DNA of 64,000 bases. Source: Romanomermis culicivorax. Its lineage: Eukaryota > Nematoda > Enoplea > Mermithida > Mermithidae. Location: positions 372,001 to 436,000 of the forward strand of contig CAWUHX010000036.1 in the NCBI GenBank assembly GCA_963922205.1, read 5' to 3'. A model generated the notes under the pieces. That model saw nothing but the letters and a program-made list of their open reading frames with translations, was not told where the DNA came from and did no database searches. The position numbers and the translations under genes are program-made. Below, piece after piece: positions 55,561-64,000 of the stretch (position 1 is the first letter of the stretch; every line of letters begins with the position of its first letter).

Positions 55561-55726
55561 ATACATTTCATCTAATGTCCATAGATGTAAACATCTTTTT
55601 TTGGAATCAAGTCTGACAAAAAAATATTTTTTGTTATAACATCAAGATCAATACGCAGACCTCGAGTTTTCCACTGTATCGCTTCTTACTTGAGAAGTAT
55701 ATGAAAAGTTATTAACTATATTTAGA

Positions 55727-57455
55727 CTAGTTTATTGGAAAATGCCCCGATGGGGCAGAAAAAAGGAGAATATACTTGCTTCAATAGTTGCCATGCTAGA
55801 AAAAGAAGTGGACTAGATTTTCGAAAACTTGGGTCAAAGTTGGAAAAAATTCACTCTCTTTATATTGGATTTTCATTCTTTCTCAAAAAAATTTTCTATG
55901 TCTGTAAAAAAGAATATTGTGCAGCATCGTGCATTTTGTCCTTCCCCTGGCGTCAACTACAGTAAAATTTTTCTATATGAAAACTATATGCACATGATTT
56001 CAAGTGTAAAGAAATTGTAAACCAATAGCATTCTAACTTCCCACCAATTCAAAACTCCTGCCACACTAGCTGAAAAATAGTGAGGGATGTGTATTATAGT
56101 CGTTTTCAGAACTATAAAGGAACCTGAGGTTCGTTGCACTAACCCAACATGAGGATAATCTCAACATCGTGATTAAATTGATGATCCCGAGTTTAAGCTA
56201 TTCACAATGTCCAAATTAATTTCTTCCAATGCACAAACCATACTCACTTAAGGATTAACAAAAACTGAGGTTTAACTTCGGGTTTGGGCATTGCAGAAAT
56301 TTTTATATTTATTTATTTGCTTTAGAGATAAGAAAATTATGCGAAAATTTTAGTGCAACCCGACAGCTCGAGCTGGGGATAATCTCGACATTGAGCTTGT
56401 TATAATCCTGATGACATTCAAATTATACCAAACTTGAGATCAAACCGAGTCGCCTTCTTGTTCGAGATTATCTTGAGCTCGAGCTTGGACCCCTTTAGTG
56501 CAACCGGGCCTTGGTTACAGTCATGGGGCACCGATCTGCAAATGGGAGAATAGGGTAAAGCATACAAAAAAGCTCCTGATTCAGTCATGCCTATATCAGG
56601 GGTGTGCACCGAATCCCATTCCCGGTTCTCCCAGACTCTGCTCGCACTCCCACGGCAACAGTACGACTTTTTTGAAAGCAGTATCGGAGCGACAAAGATT
56701 GGTGAAATTGCTTCCCATTAGCAATCCCGCAAAAAGCGCTCTTTCTGCAAAGTTCAGTCTAAATCCAAGAGCTGTGAATGATGCTATTTTGTTCAATAGT
56801 TAAATAGAAGAGAATATATTTGTTTGTAGCCTATAATCTGTAGAAATTACGGACTGAATTCTATACGATATGTTATATAAAATGAGTGAATGAAACGTAT
56901 CTTGCACAATCAATTTAGTTCTTAGAAGACTTTGTGCAGTAGTTCTTTTTCCTAAAAAAGCTGAATGGGATTTTATGCGCCACTTTCCCACAGTTGATTC
57001 CATTTGTTGACACCAATTTCAGTAAATATGTTTAATGCAGTTGGAAGCAAACATGTGTTGAAGGGGACATGGGGGTATAAACTTCCACAAGGGTTTTGAA
57101 ATGGAAAATTTGTTATGCAAAAAGTTTTTTGGTCAACTTTTTTTAATTTTTTTTCTCACATAATGCCAATATACCAAGGTCCACGCCTGTACTCTCCTAA
57201 AAATTTCAGAGATGCACATGCTTGGTTGGAAAGTGTGTTGATGCATACAGCTGCAGAATATACTTTTTCACAGACATAGAAAATTTTTTTTGAGAAAGAA
57301 TAATGAAAATCCAATATAAAGAAAGTGAAGTTTTTCCAACTTTGACCCAAGTTCTCGAAAATCTAGTCCACTTCTTTTTCTAGCACGGCAACTATTGAAG
57401 GAAGTATATTCTCCTTTTTTCTGCCCCATCGGGACATTTTCTAATAAACTAGTTC
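55727..57455 (+). mobile_element. Most complete copy of the ACTAGTTTATT TIR element (1.73 kb)
   Basis: Long inverted terminal repeats of about 230-260 bp: the left starts ACTAGTTTATTGGAAAATGC and the right ends CATTTTCTAATAAACTAGT. Inside the ends, CCCCGATGGGGCAG, 'GAATATACTTSCTTCAATAG', 'CTAGATTTTCGAAAACTTGG' and 'TTTTTCACAGACATAGAAAA' are mirrored. The 1.2 kb interior is noncoding and includes a conserved segment (56500-56790) with 'CACTCCCACGGCAACAGTAC'. Copies or fragments occur at 900-1020, 20541-20940, 22400-23765 and 26040-27645. Confidence 0.8.
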
Positions 57456-58730
57456 ACCTCTTTTTAGTGGGCCTCAACCATGCACGAAAACTTTCATAGA
57501 AGCACATTGAAGTTTTAAATTTGGTCATCTTCACGTCAAAAAAAACAATAAAAAACCATCTTCAAGCTACGAATTCTCACTTCGGGCAAAAGTAAAAGAT
57601 GTGTAAGCCGCATAGTACTTAAAAACGTTGTAAACAGACTGAAAGGTGACCATATCTATTGAATTCCTCATGGTCTAGAATCCTTCAACCCAAAAAATCG
57701 CAGAAATACCTTTCTTTACACAAATGACTATTTTTCGTGTAAACTGAATCCGTCCATTGAATTCCCCATGGTCAGAAACATTTTCCCTCAAAAATCGCAG
57801 AAATGCATTTGTTTACACTCAATATCAATTATTGTGTAAAATGATCACATTCATTAAATTCCCAGTGATCGAAAACCCTTTCCGAAGAAAAATTTTTTGC
57901 GTAAAGTGATCGCATTCATTAAATTCGCAATGGTCGAAAACCCTTTCCACAAAAAAATCACGAAAATAGGCTTGGTTAAATCCGGAATAAGTTTTTTGTG
58001 TAAAATGACGCATCCATTGAATTCCCCGCAGTCGAAAACTCCTTCCACCGAAAAATCACGAAAATACGCTTGTTTGCACATGGAATAATTTTTTGTGTGA
58101 AGTGATCACATTCGTTGAATTCCCCGCGGTCGAAAACTCCCTCCACTGAAAAATCACGGAAATACGCTTGTTTACACCCGGGATAATTTTTCGTGTAAAG
58201 TGACCGCATCCATCAAATCCCCAATGGTCGAAAACCCTTACAGCCCAAAAATCCCAATAAGGCTGCCGGTTCAATTGAAAGTGCAAAAAATTAATAGTGC
58301 ATTATGCTGCAAAAAATTATTTTTTTGAAGCCGTAAGTATTATATAACAAAATTGGAAAATTCGGCGTTTTCCGGGACTTCAGACCACCATATAATTTAA
58401 TTGAGGCCATATTTTAAAAACATGGAAAATCTCATTTGAAATTGCACCCCCAAGATGCTTAGGCCGAAGCATGGAGAATGGATATGGCACACCCATAGCT
58501 GGGCATGGTGGAACTGAGAGGCCTTAAAAAGTGCGTTTTTTGCATGTTTTTGGGGCCCCACCGAGCACCACTTGCAGATAGAGGCGAAATGACAGAAGGC
58601 ATAATTTGCCGATATGCCCGATATTATGCAAAAAAACCCGAAGGTTCTAGCTCTTACCGTTTTTGCTCTAGAGGGGGGCATGAAATTTGGTGGCCAAGTA
58701 TATTATAGGTTGACGCTATCGTACCACCTA
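57456..58730 (+). repeat. ~100 bp satellite array and GC module next to TIR element
   Basis: 57640-58250 has about six units like those at 23930-24760 (TGTAAAGTGACCGCATCCAT, GGTCGAAAACTCC, CACGAAAATACGCTTGTT). 58260-58400 matches 25560-25690 inverted ('GCTGCCGGTTCAATTG', 'GTGCATTATGCTGCAAAAAA'), and 58380-58727 is the module ending TATTATAGGTTGACGCTATC. So one arm of the 23.8-26.0 kb palindrome is present here in single form. Confidence 0.75.
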
Positions 58731-58786
58731 TGATAAATATTTGCATAATTGCGTTTCACTTTCTAGCCTCGTCTACTCATAAAAAT

Positions 58787-59207
58787 AGTTCCCTGTTTTT
58801 CTTGAAATGCTTTTCAATAAAAACTGAGAAGCAAGTATTATTTCATATTTCAACGATTTTCTGCCAAACCATATGTCAAGTAGGACTGGAAATTTACGAG
58901 TGTACTCAATTTAATTTTTTGAATAAAAGTTCTGTGGTAAAAGCTTTGTGAAAACAATTTTGACGATAGTACTATGGTCTGCTAATGCTTGTGAATATTA
59001 CGAGTGGAAAACGAATAATTTCATATGTTAATAACTTTCTGCTAAAGTCATTATGTTGCATAGGACTGGAAATTTGTAAGCCTACTATACAACTAGCTAT
59101 TTGTTGAGTACAAAATCCTTTAGCAAAGGCTATGTGTAAATGACTTTGAGGGCGGTACATTTCTTTATCATGTTTCATTTTCCAAATATTTCATAAAAAA
59201 CAGTCTA
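58787..59207. mobile_element. Two adjoining TAGTCTG MITEs
   Basis: The first (58787-58974) lacks its right end; the second (58975-59207) begins TGGTCTGCTAATGC after TA and ends TTTCATAAAAAACAGTCTA. Confidence 0.6.
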
Positions 59208-59572
59208 TTATTTCTGTCATTTTTCAATTTAAAAGCATTCACATATATTCAATGGAATGTGCGGAACTTTCAAGAAGGTCTATTGGACAATAGTATGCAC
59301 TCCAATAGTAGGCTCTTCTTTGTACATCACTGCATTTTTCAAAAATTTTAGGGCTAAATGCAACGGAACCTTATCGAATGTGACTAAATTGCGTCTATTC
59401 TTCAGGCGAAATTTCGGTTGTTAAATTTAAATCTCGCAGAGTGCCTGAAAATCTTCACCGCTTAAGATTAAAGCGTACAGGGCTTAGAGAAGAAAATTAG
59501 TTATTTAAAATGATTTACCAGGCCACGTTAATCCTTTCCAATAAAAGTTGGGTGATCGATAAATAATGGCCC

Positions 59573-62155
59573 TTAAATCACATGGAAGACACTTTCGGTA
59601 CTCAACAATGATCCAGTTAAAAAATACACATACTCAAATTCGACATTGTTGCTCATGCCTAAACGCCGTTCGGCTATGTAGCTGTTCAACCGCCAATGAA
59701 ATTTGACAGGGTACAGTCGTTTATAGGCTATGTAATGCGTGACGGAGCCCAATTTCACGTCTCGGCACGGGTAATGGGACGCTTGCCAATAATTACTGTC
59801 GTCTTTTAAAAATTCACCGATTATTTCACGGGTATTTTTGTCGCGGGAGACCAACAAAAATCCTTCGATCGGTGTCCAAGTGCCGCAACGACCGTAAATT
59901 TCTACTGAAAATGAAAAATACTGATGTGTAGCGAAATCATTTTTCGAAATGAACCTTTCAAATGAAATTGACGTATTTATCCATTGCACATCTTTGTAAA
60001 TTTTAGTATAAACACAGTCGTCGCTCAGGTCAATAGTGTGTGTCATTCGCAAACTTAACACTTTAAGATCCCTCATAAAGTTGGAGAATATTTGATTTCC
60101 GGATTACAGGTGGGCCTAAAACACTCAGGACTTTGCTCAATCAATATTCTTCTATAGTATATTTACATTGAAATGGCAGATGCCACGAACCAGTGAAAGT
60201 AAGTTCAATTCGGAAGCAATAGTAGGCTTATTACTGAAACCAAGGAGAAAAATTTTCCTGTCCATCAGCGACGCACAGACCGACTAAAAACTTTCTCAAA
60301 TAATCTGGTCAAACGTAGTTTCATCCAAATCAAAAATGGGTAGGTATGATTTTGTTCCATTGATTTTTGCCTTCCAAAAAGTTCATATTTCTTATTATTA
60401 CGTTTTTCACTGCGCGAAAATTGCGCTTGAAACTACTTTTTTGTTATCGCTGCAGTTTAGAGTAAATGGCCGTTTAGGCAACCTCTACCCGTTGCTCGGG
60501 ATCTAAGTAAAAGCTAGGCTAACGTCAGCACGCTCTAAGCAACTGAGCCAACCAGCAACGGAATAGGAGCTTTATAATTTGCCACGGTTCAAACTCAGAG
60601 TGGCTGCTGTGGCCATTCTCAACAAGTGCATTCATTCGCATGAAAATTTTATGATGTTCTTGATAACGTTGGTTGAAGTCATTTTAGAATATACTTCAGT
60701 CTTGTGAAAATCCATCACTTTCTGGCTTTTCAGTTGCAGCCTTGTGGTCAGATGTATTGATGAGGAATACTTATGGGTGTCTTGCTTTCTACTACCATGA
60801 ATCCATTTTTCCACACCTGCGAGAAACGTGAAAAAACGTGAAAAAAAACAATTTTGAGCTCAACCTTGCCAAGTGCAATCGAAAATTTTATTCTGATCAG
60901 AATCGTAAAAACCACACCGCAGTTGATCTACACAGAAACAAAAAATTTTCTTTCACCTGTACGAATTGGATCAAACGTCCTTAGGATGTATTTTGTAGTG
61001 ATGATCAGAAGCAAAAACTGTACTCATTTGCAATTGATGTATAGCTTGTTTTTTCAATTCTCGAAATCATCATCCCCATGAAAATGTGACATCACAAATA
61101 TCATGTGAATCATACAGCTGTACTCACTTTTTTATAAAATACTTCCAAATTAAAAAATGGAAAAAATCAGTTCTATCATCAGAACTGTTTCCACAACGGA
61201 ACTCTTACGGAATTGAGTCCTCAGCGGCATTCATTTATCGTGCCCCATACCCGGAACCCGATACGGATGGAGAATATTAACTTCCCATATGATTATGGCT
61301 TCAGCCCGAGATCCGGCTAGATGACCGTCCGTGGGAGACCAGGAGTGATAAATGTTGACTCGGGTGACATTCGATCAAAGAGAATATTTAACAAGGTCAT
61401 TCTAGATTATCGGAGTCTTTCGAAGAGCAGTCAAAAGACATAAAGCATAGCACACTGGAAATATCTTTTCGTAAATGTTTTTCTTGTGATTATTCTGAAT
61501 AATAAAAGTGGAAAGCAAGTATTATTCCATATTTGTAAGATTTTCTGCTAAACCATATGTTACAACGTACTGCAAATTTGTGAGCGTACGCAACTAACAG
61601 TTAATAATTTTTTGAGTGAAAAATTCTACTGCAGAAGCTTTGAATAAACATTTCTGACGATAGTACTGACTTTTGTCATTTTTCAATTAAGAACCATCCT
61701 ACAAAAACAAACTATAGATTACGCAATCCACACTGTCTCCATGTACCGAAAATGGTCATTGAACGGAGCCGATAGATTAAATAAGGTCAACTCCGAATTA
61801 AGCTTCAAAATCAAGTAGATCATCTGACTTCTAACGCCTACGGTATTATGGAGAGTAGTGACTCGAAAAAGCTAAAAGTCTGTTTATTATGTGAATTCTT
61901 CTCCACCTGTATACCTGTATAAACTCGACCATCAGAGAACTCGGTCACCGATCTACTGTTCTCATTTGTTACTCTTATCCCGTAGGGTGACCTGGACTGT
62001 TGGGCCGAGCCGCTTGACTTTGGCGGTTGCATAGTATTCAATACTTCGCAAGGCACGCCGCCTTGAAAGGCCCTCAATTGAACGATTAGCAACGATAGTA
62101 ATGCCAGTGATGACCGCAAGAAAAGTGTTGATCGATAGTACAAAACCGTATTCAT
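59573..62155 (-). CDS. Reeler-domain secreted protein
   Basis: Two exons: 62155-61915 (ATG, donor TATACAG|GTATAC) and 59904-59573 (acceptor TTTTTCATTTTCAG, stop TAG-type stop after ..ESVFHVI). The phases match (1 then 2) and give about 190 residues. A signal peptide (..SLALLSLLIVQLRAFQG) is followed by a single Reeler domain: G-x-P-x-x-x-x-x-x-M-x-P, the SPYGI strand, GRVYT-V-EIYG across the splice, GFLLVSRDKNTREIIGEF, HYPC, GSVTHY, and a final FHW..VEFEYVYFL. Reeler-only secreted proteins in insects are immune or defence related (Hdd11/noduler type), but this gene's role is inferred only from the domain. The 2 kb intron contains a MITE, a tRNA-like sequence and a repeat copy. A 167-codon frame starting at 60076 runs through the acceptor and is probably not the true start. 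Confidence 0.75.
60160..60320 (-). repeat. Dispersed ~200 bp repeat, copy 5
   Basis: ATTACTGAAACCAAGGAGAA, TTCCTGTCCATCAGCGACGC and CTCAAATAATCTGGTCAAA in the minus-strand family order. Confidence 0.5.
60489..60561 (-). pseudogene. tRNA-like remnant or tRNA-derived repeat
   Basis: On the minus strand, 73 bp bounded by CCGTTGC and GCAACGG, which could pair as an acceptor stem, with TGGCTCAGTTGCTTAGAGCG matching a D-arm/A-box very well. The T-arm/B-box is degraded (TTAGATCCCGAG), and the anticodon arm is irregular (TGCTGACGTTAGCC). It is not a functional tRNA by eye. Confidence 0.4.
61465..61703 (+). mobile_element. TAGTCTG MITE copy in Reeler gene intron
   Basis: TGTTTTTCTTGTGATTATTC at left, family interior, ATCCTACAAAAACAAACTATA at right (last part shortened). 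Confidence 0.55.
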
Positions 62156-62430
62156 ATTACTTCGGCTCTAAACGTAAGACGACGGAATAAGAAGAAAGGA
62201 ACGAAGTGTTTGTGTGTGTGAACTTTTTTTCGAATACATACATGCACTAGAAATACTTTTTTTCACAAACCCCGAGGCCCCAAATTCGAACGAAATGAAA
62301 ACTGCATGTCTTTCTGTTCCATTTGATTGTACAGATTTTGTGGTGCATCAAATTATTTTACAGGAACACGTAACTGTAATAGGCATTATTCCATGATTTC
62401 ACAAATTAACGCGTATAGTCAAGTTAATAA

Positions 62431-63521
62431 TTATTTAGTTTCGACTGCAGCATCCGTCTGACCACTGTTCTTCGATTTCAGTTCGCACCTGTATTGTGGA
62501 CAGGGCACGTCCAAGCACGACTTTATCTCGTTGACGCACCTTGTTCCGGCTGGGCATGGCTTCGATGCGCAATGGTTAAACAGTCCTGAGAAAATTTGGT
62601 AACCTTCAGCTTGATTTACGTGAAATCTTTATGAGAAATGATCTCTCGTAAAAATTATTTGCAGTTTCTACTGTATAATTATTTGCTCAAAAAATTAACC
62701 CAGTAATGAAGCATTTTTTTTAGCAGAATGAAGACTTCATTCCATTTAGTTTCGTGATGATTTTCAATCATAAAAAACAGACCAACGTGGTACCATCAAT
62801 GCTTGGAATACTGACAGCTGCTTCAAAATCATACGCGAGCAGTACAAAGACATGCGAAGGGTGCTTTAGATAGACTTGAAAGGAATCTTATTTCAATCCG
62901 CTGTTCTAGGTTGAGGAGCAAAAAATTCTGGACATTGGACATACGAAACAGGGTTTCTCAAAGGTTATGTTCTAGCACACTCGAAATGTGGCGTGTCTTG
63001 TACTTATTCGTATATTTTGAAAAATATTTGCATCACGAATAAACGGCACCGCATGCTACCCAAAATGGCAAATTAGAAAAGCCTTTTGCAAACGAAAGAC
63101 TGAGGGTACCGATCCTAGATGGGGTAGATATCCTTGAGGATATCGACGCCAAATGAAAAGTATATCCCCAGATCGTGAATGCTAGGCTAGAGAAAATCCT
63201 CCAATGTGAAAAATCCCTACACACCTTACTACTGTGGAATAGAGAACAGTGAATTTTCTGATTTCCGATTCTTTCTCACTCGGCTTATGACACGCTTTCC
63301 CGCACGCGATCTGGCAACATTTCAAATCATCGTCGCAGTCTTGATCACCGGCGCATATTTTGGCGCATTTTGCATCATCCTGGAGTTTTGGTCGATTGCC
63401 TTTCACGGGACAGAAGCCGGGCTTGGGGCCTTCTGTGGGTAAACATTTGGCTTCGCCGTCGACGACTTTGCACGTACTAGTGGAGTTGCATTGAACGATG
63501 TTACAGTTCGATATGACGAAT
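62431..63521 (-). CDS. WAP-domain (four-disulphide core) secreted protein, 3' part
   Basis: Two certain exons: 63521-63280 (acceptor TTTTTTGTCCTAG, donor CCGA|GTGAGA) and 62585-62431 (acceptor ATTTTCTCAG, stop TAA), with matching phases. The first encodes a four-cysteine segment (NCNIVQCNSTSTCKVVDGEA..) and a complete eight-cysteine WAP core (PGFCPVKGNRP.., AKICAGDQDCDDDLKCCQIA, then CGKACHKP). The second adds another cysteine-rich segment (CASKPCPAGTRC..CLDVPCPQYRCEL) and a polar tail. WAP proteins are secreted, often protease inhibitors or antimicrobials. A possible upstream exon at 63607-63629, or extending to about 63685, joins in phase (KCRQLRKR). I did not find the start codon and signal peptide with certainty; they may lie beyond the window. 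Confidence 0.8.
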
Positions 63522-63589
63522 CTAGGACAAAAAATCTGATCGTAAAAATAATGATGGAAACTAATGTCTAAAATACGGAGTCAAGATTT

Positions 63590-64000
63590 CAATCAGATTT
63601 GCATACCGTTTTCGGAGTTGTCTGCACTTCTGTAAGTCGATACAAAAATGCTGGTTAATCTCACTAAATATGCAACTAACGAGATACTGAAAACATTGAA
63701 ATTGTTAGATTAGACGAACAGAATGTAAAGATGATCACTGGTAAAATTTCATCGATCCATTCACGGCATTTGTGCAACAGGGTGTCTCGGAAGGGATATT
63801 AAAAAAATTCCTCTCTTCGGTGATTAAATGGAAAAAAATCTAAGCTGCTAGTTTAACGCTGCAAAGTAACAGATTCCGGGCGATAATATAAGCTCTGAAA
63901 AAATGCACTACAGTTGGAGGCACCCTATTTCACACCACGTGATGTTTGTCAAATGGAAATAAACCAAATAGTATTAGATTGCAGTGCTTTTCCAATGCAG
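63590..64000. repeat. Upstream region of the WAP gene, duplicated at 10514-10880
   Basis: Collinear similarity with the copy at the left of the window. It includes TTTCACACCACGTGATGTT and GATTGCAGTGCTTTTCC near the right edge. The similarity continues to the window end, so the duplicated block may extend further. Confidence 0.65.

Noticed and set aside
1..64000. CRISPR arrays, bacterial operons, ribosome binding sites, rRNA
   Set aside because: No evenly spaced identical repeats with unique spacers, no Shine-Dalgarno-led gene runs and no rRNA-like sequence were seen; the splice-containing genes point to a eukaryote.

Overview
The window looks like nuclear DNA of an AT-rich invertebrate, most likely an ecdysozoan. 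The host genes are split by GT-AG introns with short T-rich acceptors (TTTTCAG, TTTTAG, TTACAG). They include two allatostatin-C-type neuropeptide precursors, an alkylglycerol monooxygenase, a Reeler-domain secreted protein and a WAP-domain secreted protein. No prokaryotic gene organisation is visible. I cannot name the species from the sequence alone.

Layout. 1-5739: repeats, then the 3' five exons of an alkylglycerol monooxygenase gene (+). 5740-15008: mostly repeats, including a ~3.3 kb foldback element (7213-10500) with a decayed coding remnant, and a ~370 bp copy of the 5' region of the WAP gene found at the far right. 15009-19945: allatostatin-C-like gene 1 (+), whose 4.6 kb intron contains a 2 kb Harbinger-like element with a TTA target duplication. 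20541-27645: a solo LTR (20991-21886) and a large imperfect palindrome built from a TIR element family and ~100 bp satellite units. 28728-45056: one 16.3 kb, apparently young LTR retroelement on the minus strand. 45057-50922: sparse, with a few possible terminal exons. 50923-53099: allatostatin-C-like gene 2 (+). 53579-54604: two small candidate genes or exons. 55150-59207: more repeats, including the most complete TIR element copy. 59573-62155: Reeler-domain gene (-). 62431-63521 and upstream: WAP gene (-).

The two most notable items are the neuropeptide pair and the retroelement. The peptide genes share the same two-exon plan: a signal-peptide exon ending in phase 0, and an exon carrying a CYF(N/S)PISC ring almost at the stop codon. 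They probably form a local paralogue pair, comparable to the allatostatin-C family pairs known from arthropods.

The retroelement is Ty3/gypsy-type by its reverse transcriptase, RNase H and integrase, but unusual in several ways. A glycoprotein (Env-like) region lies between gag and pol, in the same frame as pol, and is interrupted by a single TGA. Two separate retropepsin-like domains flank an Arg/Ser-rich linker. A short in-frame intron in gag would switch the reader between an acidic Gag tail and the Env-Pol frame. The 4 kb leader carries a ~66 bp-period array of hairpins, each ending in TTGC(T/A)GACGTCA. All homology statements are from reading, without database searches.
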